The notes under the pieces are model-generated. The model had not been told where the DNA came from. It made no database searches and was given only the letters and a program-made list of their open reading frames with translations. Shown piece by piece: positions 45,741-55,831 of a stretch of DNA of 64,000 bases (position 1 is the first letter of the stretch; each line of letters opens with the position of its first letter). The translations under genes were made by a program, and so were the position numbers. Origin of the DNA: an uncultured Saprospiraceae bacterium (GTDB taxonomy: Bacteria; Bacteroidota; Bacteroidia; Chitinophagales; Saprospiraceae); the NCBI GenBank assembly GCA_938022935.1, contig CALIHL010000029.1:22147-86146 (forward strand), written 5' to 3'.

Positions 45741-46679
45741 ATGCTAACTCAGATACAACAGAATATACAAGACACAATAAAAGAGATCGTTCATCTCGAA
45801 CGAGTAGAAGATCAAGTTAAGTTAACCAAGAAAGAGCTGAAGGACTCTGTAGCAGAATTCAAAGGTTTGGGCAAAAAGCTTAATAAAGAACTTCGAGATA
45901 TCGAGAAGTTAGAGGGACTATCGACAAAGGCTATATTTTATAAAGTCTTAGGCAACAAAGAAAAGCAGTTAGAGAAGGAACGGCAAGAGTACTTAGAGCT
46001 TTCGCTAAAAGAAGAAGACTTGAACAACACCATAGACTTGTTAGAATATGAACTCAGTATCCTGGAAGCCAAAATCACTTCTCGTAAAAATCTCAATCAA
46101 AGACTTAAAAGTCTAAAAAACGAAAGGGAAGAAGAGATTATAAAAAGCAACCCGACGCTGCGAAAAGAACTGTTGAGTCTAAGCACACAACTGGAAGAAA
46201 CCTATCGATACAAAGTAGAAATAGAAGAAGCGCTTGAAGCCTGTAAGTTGTGTCACAATCTAATGCAGCAGATCGTAGTACTACTGGGCAAAGTTAAAAA
46301 CTGGGGACAATGGCCAGCTCATCAATCTAGACAAAATGGTCAAAGAAGAATGAGAAGAGATGCGATAGATAGAGCGCGTAATCTTGCTTATCAAGTCAAG
46401 CATCATCTCAACATTTTTCAAAATGAACTAAAGGATATCGGGAAAGAAATCACCTTTACAATCAATCCTCAGGAGCTTACGGAGTTTTCTGATTTCTTCT
46501 TTGGCAATCTAATTACAGATTGGATCATGCAGCAACAGCTGACACGAGCTTCAGAGTCTGCTAACCTTTTGTATCGGCACCTCAATAGCTGTGTCCTTGA
46601 ACTGATGGCGATGAAAGAGTCTTCAGAAAAGAAGATCACCGATTTCAATAATAGAAAAGATCAGATCTTAATCTCCTAA
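45741..46679 (+). CDS. Coiled-coil hypothetical protein, 312 residues
   Basis: No recognised family. Residues 1 to about 180 are strongly predicted coiled coil (long Glu/Lys/Leu heptads). A basic segment with GQRRMRRDAIDRARN follows near 205-220. Two helical stretches end the protein. There is no signal peptide. It lies alone between the LEA-like gene and the convergent LytTR regulator, with its own promoter-like box. Confidence 0.75.
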   Translation: MLTQIQQNIQDTIKEIVHLERVEDQVKLTKKELKDSVAEFKGLGKKLNKELRDIEKLEGLSTKAIFYKVLGNKEKQLEKERQEYLELSLKEEDLNNTIDLLEYELSILEAKITSRKNLNQRLKSLKNEREEEIIKSNPTLRKELLSLSTQLEETYRYKVEIEEALEACKLCHNLMQQIVVLLGKVKNWGQWPAHQSRQNGQRRMRRDAIDRARNLAYQVKHHLNIFQNELKDIGKEITFTINPQELTEFSDFFFGNLITDWIMQQQLTRASESANLLYRHLNSCVLELMAMKESSEKKITDFNNRKDQILIS

Positions 46680-46703
46680 GTTTAGACTAACTTATAATTC
46701 GTC

Positions 46704-47423
46704 TTATAGCTTTTTAGATTCTATAATCGCTGACAGTTCATCACGATAGTTCTTGCCAATAGGTATCATTTTCGTTTGTCCTTTTTCGACTAGCTCTACC
46801 ATGTTGCCCTCGATAGCTTTCAGTTTGTTGAGGTTAAGTATATAGGATCGATGTATCCGTTGGAAGATGTCACTTGGTAACTTTACAACCAAGCTCTTCA
46901 TCGTCTGTAGTGTGATGACCCGGCCCGTCTCCGTTCTGATGATAACATAGTCCTTAAGACCTTCTATATATAGGATGTCTCTATAGTAGACTTTCATCAT
47001 CTTCTTATCACTTTTGACAAAGAAGAAGTCATCTTCAGAGTCTGTGCTCACAGTTACAGTTCGCTCTGACTTAAACTTATCAATTGCTTTGTTCGAAGCT
47101 TTTAAGAAGCGCTCAAAGCTGATAGGTTTTAAAAGATAATCCAGAGCCTCAAGGTTAAATCCTTCAACTGCATATTCTGCGTAAGCGGTAGTGAATATCG
47201 CCAAAGGTGGATTGGACAATGACCTCAGAAACTCCACACCTGTCAGTTGTGGCATCTGGATATCTAAAAACATAAGATCAACATCATGATCCCTAAGTGC
47301 CTGATTGGCTTCCATGGCATTGCTGCATTTTGCAACAAGGTTTAGCTCAGGGATATTACCGATGTGCGCTTCGAGTATCTCAAGTGCAAGGGGTTCATCG
47401 TCGACGATTATCGTATTGATCAT
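46704..47423 (-). CDS. LytTR-family response regulator
   Basis: A 239-residue response regulator. The receiver domain has the acidic pocket VDDEP and the phospho-acceptor Asp54 in FLDIQMPQLTG. The C-terminal LytTR DNA-binding domain includes YIEGLKDYVIIRT and FQRIHRSYILNL. It controls genes in answer to its partner kinase, whose gene overlaps it by four bases. Targets unknown. Confidence 0.94.
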   Translation of the reverse strand: MINTIIVDDEPLALEILEAHIGNIPELNLVAKCSNAMEANQALRDHDVDLMFLDIQMPQLTGVEFLRSLSNPPLAIFTTAYAEYAVEGFNLEALDYLLKPISFERFLKASNKAIDKFKSERTVTVSTDSEDDFFFVKSDKKMMKVYYRDILYIEGLKDYVIIRTETGRVITLQTMKSLVVKLPSDIFQRIHRSYILNLNKLKAIEGNMVELVEKGQTKMIPIGKNYRDELSAIIESKKL

Positions 47424-48514
47424 GTAGTAGTGTTTGTTGATTTATTGATTTGGAGGTCCAAGTTTACTTGAAACTCTTTATCTGTCTTGTTGATTTCTAA
47501 TTTATGTCTTTTCGGATATAATATATTCAATCTTCGACGAACGTTGGTCAGTCCTATACCACCTACCTTTTTTTCTTCCTTAGCTATGACTATCTCATCT
47601 TGAGGTAGGCTGTTGATTACACTGAGGTGAAGTGCTTTAGGTTTTATGTCCAGATTGATGGATACGTAACCTGATTTTAGTTCGTGATCTATGCCGTGTT
47701 TAAAGCTATTTTCAAGAAATGGTATGAACATCAGCGGTGCTATCTTATGACCTGCAGGGTCACCTTTGATATTCATCTCGATCTTGAAGTTCTCTCCATG
47801 TCTTAGCTTTTCGAGGTCGAGGTAGTTCTCGATGTAGCTGATCTCTTGGTCCAGCGAAAGCATCCGCTCGTTACTTTCGTACAGCATATATCTCATCATG
47901 TCAGATAGCTTTAGCACTATCTCAGGCGCTCTATCCGACTTTTTAAGGGTCAAAGCATATAGACTGTTGAGCGTATTGAAGAAGAAGTGGGGATTGATCT
48001 GTGTCTTTAAGTACTTCAGTTCTGATGTTAGATTCTGACGTTGCAAGTCCATCCGCTCTCTTTGGTGCTCCATCCAGTCATTGATGATCTTATATATAGA
48101 CGAAGAGAATCCAACAAAGAATGTTCCCAGAAACACGGCACTGTTTCGGCTAAAAGTGAATTCTTCAGCTAAAGGAATATGATCAGCAGAAAACAAGAAA
48201 TGATGAAGCAAAACCTCAATTGGTGTGGCTATAGCGACTAATATGATCAATAAAGAGAGGTATGTAAAGAGCTTATTGAGCTTTAAGAAGTTAGGAAAGA
48301 GATAGTACAAGTTGACGTATACAATGATGATATAGAATATAACTCGGATGGATTGGCGAACCATATTTGCCCCAAGGCTGACGCTTTCGGGTCGATTGAT
48401 CACCATGAACAGGAAGAATATGACCCAAAAGAAGATATGATAGAGGAGTCCTCGCTGAACGCCTCTTTCAATCAACTCATAAAACTTATGATCGTTATCA
48501 GTGGTGATAAACAT
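47420..48514 (-). CDS. LytS-type sensor histidine kinase
   Basis: A 364-residue inner-membrane kinase with four hydrophobic segments in the first 145 residues and no periplasmic sensor domain. The histidine kinase motif QINPHFFFNTLNSLYAL has the phospho-accepting His176. The ATPase part has PFLENSFKHGI and GGIGLTNVRRRL. It overlaps the response regulator gene by four bases. The last coding bases (INKSTNTTT) fall in a short repeat similar to one at 60668. Confidence 0.93.
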   Translation of the reverse strand: MFITTDNDHKFYELIERGVQRGLLYHIFFWVIFFLFMVINRPESVSLGANMVRQSIRVIFYIIIVYVNLYYLFPNFLKLNKLFTYLSLLIILVAIATPIEVLLHHFLFSADHIPLAEEFTFSRNSAVFLGTFFVGFSSSIYKIINDWMEHQRERMDLQRQNLTSELKYLKTQINPHFFFNTLNSLYALTLKKSDRAPEIVLKLSDMMRYMLYESNERMLSLDQEISYIENYLDLEKLRHGENFKIEMNIKGDPAGHKIAPLMFIPFLENSFKHGIDHELKSGYVSINLDIKPKALHLSVINSLPQDEIVIAKEEKKVGGIGLTNVRRRLNILYPKRHKLEINKTDKEFQVNLDLQINKSTNTTT

Positions 48515-48673
48515 GGGGCTAAACTAACGCCTAAAATGAGATAGCTCTTTTATTTTAGGATAAATGTCCGTTTTAACTCGATGAATTCTGACAATCTGCT
48601 TTTCTTGAGCTTCAATAAACAAGTAGGCTATTATAGCGTTGTTGTTTGTTTAGGACTATAGACAGAAAGAGAT

Positions 48674-49270
48674 ATGGGATATCAGAAAAAGGAGATTTAT
48701 TCAGGAGCAATCACAGAGTCTTTAAAAGAGAACTTCTCGCAGGTTTTGAAGTTGGTCAATGAAGACCCAACTAGAGAAGGGTTATTGAAGACTCCTGAGC
48801 GTGCTGCTAAGGCGATGCAGTTCTTGACGCATGGCTACGACCTAAGTCCAGAAGAGATACTTAAAGGTGCCCTCTTTCAAGAGGATTATAGTGAGATGGT
48901 CATCGTCAAAGATATAGAGGTTTACTCACTTTGCGAACACCACATCTTACCGTTTTTTGGGAAAGCACACATCGCTTATATACCTGACGGATATGTCGTT
49001 GGACTAAGCAAGTTGCCTCGTGTGGTGGATGCATTTGCCAGAAGGCTGCAAGTACAGGAGCGTCTTACTGACCAGATACTTAATTGTATCCAGGATACGC
49101 TTAAGCCGCTTGGAGTAGCAGTTGTTATAGAAGCAGCGCACATGTGTATGATGATGAGAGGTGTGCAAAAACAAAACTCGTCGACTACAACTTCAGCTTT
49201 TACAGGAGAATTTAGAAATGTAGAGACCAGAACCGAGTTTTTAAACTTAATTGGTTCTCATTTAAGATAG
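48674..49270 (+). CDS. folE: GTP cyclohydrolase I
   Basis: Converts GTP to 7,8-dihydroneopterin triphosphate, the first step of folate (and queuosine or pterin) synthesis. The zinc-binding residues lie in SLCEHH (Cys87, His90) and [10 protein letters not shown] (Cys158). The motif [14 protein letters not shown] is diagnostic. Its 198 residues match the family. First gene of the run folE-fabD-yqgE, seven bases before fabD. Confidence 0.96.
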   Translation: MGYQKKEIYSGAITESLKENFSQVLKLVNEDPTREGLLKTPERAAKAMQFLTHGYDLSPEEILKGALFQEDYSEMVIVKDIEVYSLCEHHILPFFGKAHIAYIPDGYVVGLSKLPRVVDAFARRLQVQERLTDQILNCIQDTLKPLGVAVVIEAAHMCMMMRGVQKQNSSTTTSAFTGEFRNVETRTEFLNLIGSHLR

Positions 49271-49277
49271 ATTTAAG

Positions 49278-50165
49278 ATGAAGACAGCACTTTTATTTCC
49301 AGGGCAAGCAGCACAGTTTGTCGGGATGGGAGCAAAGATCACAGCAAGCTCTGAAGCAGCTCAAGCGATGCTCAATAAGGCAGATGACATCTTGGGTTAC
49401 AAGCTCAGTGCAATCATGTCAGAAGGCCCTGTAGAGAAACTTACAGAGACCATATATACACAACCAGCAGTATATCTGCATAGCATGTTGGTCTATGAGC
49501 AGCACAAGGGATCAGCTGCACCTGTGGCTGTAGCAGGTCATTCATTGGGCGAGATATCAGCTTGTGTTGCGGCAGGCGTCATGACTTTTGAAGATGGACT
49601 CAAGTTAGTACGCAATCGTGCAGAAGCTATGCAAAGAGCTTGCGAACAAAATCCAAGCACCATGGCTGCAGTATTGGGGATGGACGATGAGAAAGTAGAA
49701 GCGATATGTGCAGAGATCGATGATGTTGTACCAGCAAACTATAACTGTCCTGGACAGTTGGTTATATCTGGCTCGAAAGAAGGGATAACAGCAGCTATAG
49801 AAATGTGTAAAGAGGCTGGTGCTAAGAGAGCGCTTGAAATAGCGGTCGGTGGCGCTTTTCATAGCCCGTTTATGCAACCGGCAATGGATGACTTTAAGGA
49901 AGCGATCATGTCTGTAGACATGAAGGATGCACGCATCCCAGTTTATCAGAATGTTGATACGAAGCCACATGCGGCGGCGGAAGAAATAAGAAGTAATTTG
50001 ATCAGTCAAGTCATCAGCCCGGTACGATGGACAGCATCTATCAATCGTATGATCGAAGACGGAACTGAAAGCTTCATAGAAGTAGGCGGTCGAGGTAAAA
50101 TCTTACTCGGTATGCTTCGTAAGATATCAAGAGAAGTAGGCTCAGAACTGTGGCAAGAAGACTAA
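49278..50165 (+). CDS. fabD: Malonyl-CoA:ACP transacylase
   Basis: Loads malonyl groups on acyl carrier protein for fatty-acid synthesis. The N-terminal FPGQAAQFVGMG, the nucleophile GHSLGE (Ser89) and the catalytic His195 in GAFHSPFM are all present, within 295 residues. It overlaps yqgE by 16 bases. Confidence 0.95.
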   Translation: MKTALLFPGQAAQFVGMGAKITASSEAAQAMLNKADDILGYKLSAIMSEGPVEKLTETIYTQPAVYLHSMLVYEQHKGSAAPVAVAGHSLGEISACVAAGVMTFEDGLKLVRNRAEAMQRACEQNPSTMAAVLGMDDEKVEAICAEIDDVVPANYNCPGQLVISGSKEGITAAIEMCKEAGAKRALEIAVGGAFHSPFMQPAMDDFKEAIMSVDMKDARIPVYQNVDTKPHAAAEEIRSNLISQVISPVRWTASINRMIEDGTESFIEVGGRGKILLGMLRKISREVGSELWQED

Positions 50166-50722
50166 ACAAAAAGCCAATACGAAAAGGGCAAGTATTATTA
50201 GCAGAGCCCTATATGATGGACCCTCACTTCAAGAGAGCGGTCATCCTCATCACAGAACATACACAGGCAGAAGGTACTGTAGGGTTTATACTTAATAAGC
50301 CGATCAAGGTTATGATGAATGACCTCATCGATGACTTCCCAGAGATCGAATCACCGGTGTATTTTGGTGGTCCAGTTGCTAAAGAAACGCTCCACTATAT
50401 ACACGATGTGGGAGATATCTTGGATGATAGTGTCAAGATCGGTCCAGGTATATACTGGGGTGGGGATTTTGAGAAACTCAAGTTCTTAATAGCATCTAAG
50501 TTGGTCCTACCACAAAACATCAAGTTCTTTTTAGGATACAGTGGTTGGTCTCCAGAGCAACTAAAAGATGAGATGGACTACGGTTCATGGGTGGAAGCTC
50601 ATATGGATGGTAACTATGCTTTCAAGACGAAACACCATAATCTATGGGGTCAAGTGATGAGTAATAAAGGAGGAAACTTCAAGGTGATCGGAGAGATGCC
50701 TGATGGTGCATTTCTCAATTAG
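50150..50722 (+). CDS. yqgE: YqgE/AlgH family protein
   Basis: A 190-residue DUF179 protein with no proven function. Diagnostic motifs are GQVLLAEPYMMDPHFKRAVILI, GFILNKP, YFGGPV and GYSGWSPEQL. The start is a GTG inside fabD; there is no better codon before the conserved domain. The 16-base overlap means translation is coupled to fabD. Confidence 0.92.
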   Translation: MARRLNKKPIRKGQVLLAEPYMMDPHFKRAVILITEHTQAEGTVGFILNKPIKVMMNDLIDDFPEIESPVYFGGPVAKETLHYIHDVGDILDDSVKIGPGIYWGGDFEKLKFLIASKLVLPQNIKFFLGYSGWSPEQLKDEMDYGSWVEAHMDGNYAFKTKHHNLWGQVMSNKGGNFKVIGEMPDGAFLN

Positions 50723-50992
50723 AGTTACTTTGGAAAGAAATCTAACTCAGCGTGTCTGAACATGGACATTATACCAGATTTAAGAGACGAAACGAAGCTA
50801 TGCCACGGAGTTAGCGGCCGAGCAATTTGAGGTCATGTTCCTGGATATAGGGCTGGTTAGAATGAGCATAGGTTTTACAGTATCCTAACGATTTAATTAG
50901 GGACTTGGAGCAAGTATTGAAGCTCGTGGATACATGATGATTTATTTTATATATTATTTCAATTAAAAAGCTGCTTGTTTATGTAAGAAGTG

Positions 50993-51000
50993 TATATTTG
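50993..51000 (+). promoter_or_regulatory. TAnnTTTG box in the yqgE-hydrolase gap
   Basis: TATATTTG fits the Bacteroidota -7 box exactly. A TTG occurs at 50975-50977, slightly closer than usual. Nothing coding follows before a hairpin with T-run at 51096-51117, so it may drive a small RNA. Confidence 0.45.
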
Positions 51001-51004
51001 TTCC

Positions 51005-51117
51005 TGTTAAAACGATCAAACGCACCAAAGATATACTTGGGACATTAGTCCTATTTATGACTTAGACTAGAGTTGGATACTTATCCTTAAGAATGGCCCT
51101 CCTTACAAAGGGCTTTT
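51005..51117 (+). ncRNA. Candidate small RNA, about 115 nucleotides
   Basis: Region between a perfect -7 box (50993-51000) and a terminator-like hairpin (51096-51117). It has no ORF of note and contains two short hairpins: ggac/gtcc around 51040-51052 and ggata/tatcc around 51076-51087. The 523-base gap 50723-51245 holds no gene otherwise; its first 270 bases show nothing I can interpret. Ends are inferred. Confidence 0.3.
51096..51117 (+). terminator. Terminator-like hairpin
   Basis: A short stem gccct (51096-51100) with agggc (51109-51113), an eight-base loop and a T-run on the plus side. Weak because of the short stem. Confidence 0.45.
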
Positions 51118-51245
51118 CTTATGCCCAGTACTGATCGTTTCTCTTGGCTTTCGCCTAATACTTCAATCCTTATATTTCTTTGATTTTCAATGATTTACGA
51201 CTCCTGTAAAACAAATATCGCTTATTGGTAAGCCATTAACAAGTG

Positions 51246-52739
51246 TTACTTCTTTACAAATTCGTGTCCGTATAAGTTGAACGAGATGTTGCCTTGTGCA
51301 TCGCGATCAAAGTCTATAAGACTACCTGTATCTTGTTTGTACTCTTCGATCTTACCCATGTAAGTATTGTAGTGCCAGTGAGAGAAAGTGATGTGGCGAT
51401 CCTTGCGACAGTTGATTCTCAGTTTGTCGGATATCTCAATAGTTAGCTGACCCAAGAAGTCATTAGTATACACACCTTCAAGAGTGCTAACAGGTATATC
51501 CGCAGGTGCATTAGCGACTCGTTCTGAAGCGCGCCGCATTCTTCTTTCTTTACTATCTGCCGCAAAGCCATCATAGATGCTTTTTATATCTGTACTCCAG
51601 TCTCTTTCTCCAAGTCCTATGATATGATCAAAGACCTTATACATCAACGCGTGTCGGACTTCTGCACTTTCAAGATTAACCATGACATAAACACCGAGAT
51701 GATGTTCTGGCAACAATCCAATGATTGCCCCAGAGCCATTAAGACTTCCAGTATGAAATTGTACATACTCGCCTTTGTAGTCATGTAAAAACCAACCCAA
51801 GCTATAAGCTGTAAAGTGAGGTTTAGTCAATTGTGCAGTGGGATAGAAGCTTGATTTTGGGATGATGATCTGAGGGCTATGTAGAACCTCGAAGTTCTTT
51901 TTGCTGATCAATCTGCGACCATCTACAACTGCGCTGTCTAATACAAACTTCATCCACTTCTGGATGTCTGCAGAAGATGACCAAGCAGATCCTGCAGAAC
52001 CTATGCTATCTGCATTAGAATCTATAATCTGGATGATACCCTGGTCCGACTTGTAATGAGGTGCTGCTCGATTGCTATTTTCAAAAGCGCAAGACTTTAA
52101 AGCACATGTACTATCCATATCCAAGGGTTGATAGATCCGCTTATGTACAAACGAGGACCACTCTTGACCACTTACTTTTTCTATGATCAGACCTGCAGTT
52201 GCGTACATGATGTTCTGATATGTATAACCTCCTCTGAGGCTATAGCTCAATGGTCTCTTAGCGATTCGCTTTACAATTTCTTCGGTGCTATAATCCCAAA
52301 GCGTCCATAGCATATCAGTATTGCCCAGCCCACTGTTGTGGGTGAATAAGTCTTTGACAGTCAACTCACCAGTAACGTAAGCATTGTGAAGCTGAAACCA
52401 AGGTAAGTGCTGAGTTACTTTATCCGTCCACTTCACTTTGCCCTCATCAACAAGCATAGCCATTGCTGCCGCTGTCATTGCCTTTGTAGTTGAGCCCAGC
52501 ATAAATAGTGTATTCGCATCTACAGCCATACCACTCTCTACAGAAGAGACGCCATAGCCTTTTGAGAGAAGAGTGGCTCCATCTTTTACAATTGTAACCG
52601 TCATGCCAGGCACTTCCCATTGTTGTCTGGCTGACTCGATATACTTGTCTAACTCTTGGAGTTGAGCTGTGCTGACTTGCGAGTATGAGATGAACGATAA
52701 AAAACAGCAGACTAGGATGCACGTATATCTTAGAATCAT
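51246..52739 (-). CDS. Serine hydrolase, class C beta-lactamase fold
   Basis: A 497-residue exported protein with a signal peptide (ends near SISYSQ). The beta-lactamase/PBP motifs are Ser83-x-x-Lys86 in GSTTKAM, the Tyr174-x-Asn176 motif YQN and HTGS for the third box. The C-terminal 100 residues (GVYTNDFLGQLTIE) look like a DUF3471-type beta domain. Such proteins are usually esterases or D-amino-peptidases rather than true lactamases. It diverges from the SGNH hydrolase gene. Confidence 0.9.
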   Translation of the reverse strand: MILRYTCILVCCFLSFISYSQVSTAQLQELDKYIESARQQWEVPGMTVTIVKDGATLLSKGYGVSSVESGMAVDANTLFMLGSTTKAMTAAAMAMLVDEGKVKWTDKVTQHLPWFQLHNAYVTGELTVKDLFTHNSGLGNTDMLWTLWDYSTEEIVKRIAKRPLSYSLRGGYTYQNIMYATAGLIIEKVSGQEWSSFVHKRIYQPLDMDSTCALKSCAFENSNRAAPHYKSDQGIIQIIDSNADSIGSAGSAWSSSADIQKWMKFVLDSAVVDGRRLISKKNFEVLHSPQIIIPKSSFYPTAQLTKPHFTAYSLGWFLHDYKGEYVQFHTGSLNGSGAIIGLLPEHHLGVYVMVNLESAEVRHALMYKVFDHIIGLGERDWSTDIKSIYDGFAADSKERRMRRASERVANAPADIPVSTLEGVYTNDFLGQLTIEISDKLRINCRKDRHITFSHWHYNTYMGKIEEYKQDTGSLIDFDRDAQGNISFNLYGHEFVKK

Positions 52740-52837
52740 ATCTTATATTGTAGATGAGATCAAGTTGATATCATTGTAAATATAGTCTTGATCTATCGAT
52801 ATATTGTATAACTGAGTTTTGTAATTAATTAGAACAA

Positions 52838-53494
52838 GTGATGAGAAGATTCCTACTGTTGTTGGTACTAGGGTTTTTATATAGCATTGGATATAGTCAA
52901 GATCCTTTGCGATTTCAAGAAGAGGTAGAAGGGATTGTCTCAAGCAAAACTGTTAGTACGGATACAGATGTTTTCTTATTCACGGGGAGCTCAAGCGTGA
53001 GGTTTTGGGGATCACTGTCAGATGACTATCCTGATCAGAACATTGTCAACACTGGTTTTGGTGGATCAACTTTACCAGATCTAATACACTATCAGGATGA
53101 TTTGATCTTCAGGTACAAACCTAAGAAAGTGTTCATATACGAAGGTGACAATGATATCTTCATGGAGCATGCACCTGCCACTGTTTTGAAGAATGCAAAG
53201 AAGTTGGCGGCAACGATCCAAAGCCGATTGCCTGGTTCAAAAATTTACTTTATCGCAGCGAAGCCAAGTTTAGCAAGGTGGGAGCTGAGAGAGAACTATA
53301 AAGCGTTCAATTACTCACTCCAGTCTTGGGCTTCATTCACAGAAGGAATAACGTTTATAGATGTTTGGACACCGATGTGCGATGACAACGGCGAGGTCTT
53401 GAAGGATATCTTCATTGGCGATAACCTCCACATGAATGAAAAAGGATACGATATCTGGGCCGAAGTGATCGCTCCTTTTGTTTCTGGGGAGTAG
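52838..53494 (+). CDS. SGNH/GDSL hydrolase, exported
   Basis: A 218-residue esterase-like protein with a signal peptide (MMRRFLLLLVLGFLYSIGYS). Block I is FTGSSSVRFW, in which Asp of GDS is replaced by Ser; Ser52 is the likely nucleophile. NTGFGGSTLPD supplies the oxyanion glycine, YEGDNDI the Asn, and DNLHMNEKGYDIW the Asp-x-x-His dyad. Substrates may be acetylated sugars. Transcribed divergently from the serine hydrolase. Confidence 0.88.
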   Translation: MMRRFLLLLVLGFLYSIGYSQDPLRFQEEVEGIVSSKTVSTDTDVFLFTGSSSVRFWGSLSDDYPDQNIVNTGFGGSTLPDLIHYQDDLIFRYKPKKVFIYEGDNDIFMEHAPATVLKNAKKLAATIQSRLPGSKIYFIAAKPSLARWELRENYKAFNYSLQSWASFTEGITFIDVWTPMCDDNGEVLKDIFIGDNLHMNEKGYDIWAEVIAPFVSGE

Positions 53495-53576
53495 TCTTAC
53501 CTATTTTCTAGTATTCTTGAAGAAAAACGTCTTGATAAATTAGTTTTAGTGGCAATATGTTTTACATTTCAGCAGA

Positions 53577-53592
53577 TTTAGCGAAAGCTAAA
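53577..53592 (+). other. Hairpin with GAAA tetraloop
   Basis: A six-pair stem (tttagc/gctaaa) capped by a GAAA tetraloop in the 234-base gap after the SGNH gene. There is no T-run. It could be an mRNA end structure or part of a small RNA; nothing else is recognisable in the gap. Confidence 0.35.
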
Positions 53593-53728
53593 ATGATTGT
53601 CTATCAATCACGAATAATAAACCCCTAAAAACAGGGAGATATTTTCGAGAAAAGGTTTGTTAATTGTTTCCATATATATTAGCTGTCTTTCTGAAAAGCA
53701 TAAAATGATAAACTCATAAAATATAAGA

Positions 53729-54013
53729 ATGAGTAAGCCCCGAGTGGTCAAGGACTATGGCAAGTTAGAGACTGAAATCAAAGAGCAAATCAAGCTCCAC
53801 TTTCAGAATGGATTTGATAAGCACCTTATCACATTTAAAAACTTAAAGAAGAAATTTGTGAGTGCCTTACCTTTTGAAACTGAGGATAGGGTTTTTCTGA
53901 TCAGGATGAGTCAAGAGCTGGCCCGTAAGATTATAAAAGAGGATGAGGACTATGATGAGCTGGGACATATGAAGCCAGAAGTCCGAGCTGCTTATACTGA
54001 AAAGTATAAATGA
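53729..54013 (+). CDS. Small hypothetical protein, 94 residues
   Basis: A 94-residue, charged, helical cytoplasmic protein with no recognised domain. The composition, ATG start and good spacing from neighbours suggest a real gene. It is convergent with the metallophosphoesterase gene, 31 bases away. Confidence 0.7.
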   Translation: MSKPRVVKDYGKLETEIKEQIKLHFQNGFDKHLITFKNLKKKFVSALPFETEDRVFLIRMSQELARKIIKEDEDYDELGHMKPEVRAAYTEKYK

Positions 54014-54044
54014 GTAGAAAAAGAATAATCTCTTAAAACAAAAT

Positions 54045-54554
54045 CTAAAGCTTAACACTTCCTCTCGCTCCAAGATCTATGGCCCTTAGATCTTTTATCC
54101 CGCCATCGATTATATCAAACTTCAACAAGGTCCTAAACTTATGAAAACCCTTATACCCACAAGCGCCTGGGTTCATATGTAAGAGATCATTTTCTTTGTC
54201 TCTCATGACCTTAAGGATGTGCGAATGGCCGCAGATATAAAGACCTGGCTTTTCTTCTTTGATGACCTTCAAAGGGTTCTTATAATATCGCCCTGGATAG
54301 CCACCGATATGGGTCATGAAGACCTTTAGGCCTTCAGTCTCCCATACTAGATCTTTTTTGTAGTCTACTCTAAGTTCTCCGCCATCTATATTGCCCCATA
54401 CCATTCTAACGGGTGGCCCAATGGCTTCGATTGCTTCAGCAGTTGCCAAGTCACCTATATCTCCACCATGCCATATCTCATCACAATCCTCGATGTGTTT
54501 GATTACATCTGCTCCGAGATAGCTATGCGTATCTGATATAAGACCTATGGTCAT
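54045..54554 (-). CDS. YfcE/MJ0936-type metallophosphoesterase
   Basis: A 169-residue calcineurin-like phosphoesterase. All metal ligands are visible: Asp8 and His10 (SDTH), Asp32 (GGD), Asn55 (GN), His82 (THIGG) and His110/His112 (GHSH). The small size is that of the YfcE group, which hydrolyses phosphodiesters in vitro. The natural substrate is unknown. It is the last gene of the run from the dehalogenase-like gene, 38 bases after the dehydrogenase start-side neighbour. Confidence 0.92.
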   Translation of the reverse strand: MTIGLISDTHSYLGADVIKHIEDCDEIWHGGDIGDLATAEAIEAIGPPVRMVWGNIDGGELRVDYKKDLVWETEGLKVFMTHIGGYPGRYYKNPLKVIKEEKPGLYICGHSHILKVMRDKENDLLHMNPGACGYKGFHKFRTLLKFDIIDGGIKDLRAIDLGARGSVKL

Positions 54555-54592
54555 CGCTTCTATAGTTTGTAATTGTTGGAATGTACTTCCGA

Positions 54593-55807
54593 TCAGTTGA
54601 CAACCTGCTTAACAGTGTTGCGGCCTAACTGATGCATGTGCACTTCATCTGGCCCATCTGCTAATCGTATCGTTCTAGCATAAGTGAAGTAGCCTGCTAA
54701 AGGAGTATCTCCACTGACTCCCATGCCACCATGTGCTTGTATCGCTCTATCGATCACTTTACATGCCATCTTAGGAGCAACAATCTTAATCATAGCAATC
54801 AGATCTTTAGCACCTGCAGAACCAGACTTGTCAATCTTATCAGCTGCAGACAATGTCAATAGTCTTGCTTGCTCTATATCGCATCTTGACTTAGCAATGT
54901 CTTGTCTTATGCTACTGAAGTCTTTGATGTATCTACCAAATGCTTCTCTTTCGTTAACACGCTTACACATCAACTCTAACGATCGCTCAGCGCATCCGAT
55001 CAATCGCATACAATGGTGGATACGTCCAGGCCCAAGTCTACCTTGCGCTATCTCAAATCCTCTGCCTTCTCCCAACAATAGGTTAGCAGCAGGAACTCGT
55101 ACGTTGCTCAAGTCGATCTCACAGTGACCATAAGGAGAGTCAACATGACCAAATACTGAAAGCGGTCTCATCACATTGATACCCGGCGTATCTGCTGGCA
55201 CAACGATCATACTTTGTTGTACATGCCTTGGCGCTGAAGGATCAGTCTTACCCATCACGATATAGACATTACATCTTGGATGCATCGCTCCAGATGACCA
55301 CCACTTACGACCATTGATGACGTACTCATCACCATCTCTTACGATGGATGTTTCGATATTAGTTGCATCCGATGATGCTACTCTTGGTTCAGTCATTAAG
55401 AATGCGGATCTGATCTCACCATTCATCAATGGTTTTAGCCATTGGTCTTTTAGTGCATCTGTACCATACTTAGCGAATACTTCCATATTGCCTGTGTCTG
55501 GCGCTGCGCAATTGAAGATCTCAGAGGACCACGGTAACTTACCCATCTCTTGAGCGAGTGGGGCATACTCCAAGTTAGTGAGCCCAGGACTTAGGTCACC
55601 GTAAGCTTTTGGTAAGAATAAGTTCCATAGACCTGCTTCACGAGCAAGCTTTTTCCATTCTTCCATTTTTGGATGTTCTTTCCACAAGTTTTCATGTTGC
55701 TCGAAGTAGTGTTGCACTTCTTTCTCTATTGGATAAAGATGTTTATCCATAAAGTTTTTCAATTTTTCTTGTAGCTCTAACGCCTTATCTGTGAAATCAA
55801 AATTCAT
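54593..55807 (-). CDS. Acyl-CoA dehydrogenase, ACAD10/11 (LvaC) type
   Basis: A 404-residue acyl-CoA dehydrogenase-fold protein. The place of the usual catalytic Glu reads ADGPDEVH, an Asp, exactly as in ACAD10/ACAD11 and bacterial LvaC. Other features: [25 protein letters not shown], the substrate-side [12 protein letters not shown] segment and [15 protein letters not shown]. Such enzymes take part in turning phosphorylated 4-hydroxyacyl-CoA to enoyl-CoA. The matching kinase is encoded 3.8 kb away in the same block. Confidence 0.9.
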   Translation of the reverse strand: MNFDFTDKALELQEKLKNFMDKHLYPIEKEVQHYFEQHENLWKEHPKMEEWKKLAREAGLWNLFLPKAYGDLSPGLTNLEYAPLAQEMGKLPWSSEIFNCAAPDTGNMEVFAKYGTDALKDQWLKPLMNGEIRSAFLMTEPRVASSDATNIETSIVRDGDEYVINGRKWWSSGAMHPRCNVYIVMGKTDPSAPRHVQQSMIVVPADTPGINVMRPLSVFGHVDSPYGHCEIDLSNVRVPAANLLLGEGRGFEIAQGRLGPGRIHHCMRLIGCAERSLELMCKRVNEREAFGRYIKDFSSIRQDIAKSRCDIEQARLLTLSAADKIDKSGSAGAKDLIAMIKIVAPKMACKVIDRAIQAHGGMGVSGDTPLAGYFTYARTIRLADGPDEVHMHQLGRNTVKQVVN

Positions 55808-55831
55808 ATGTTATTTTTTAGCTTGTTTAAT

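Noticed and set aside
49605..50009. 134-codon minus-strand ORF
   Set aside because: It is antisense to fabD and has the Cys/Tyr/Phe/Arg-rich composition of a shadow frame.
54723..55127. 134-codon plus-strand ORF
   Set aside because: It lies wholly antisense to the ACAD10/11-type dehydrogenase, whose family match is clear.
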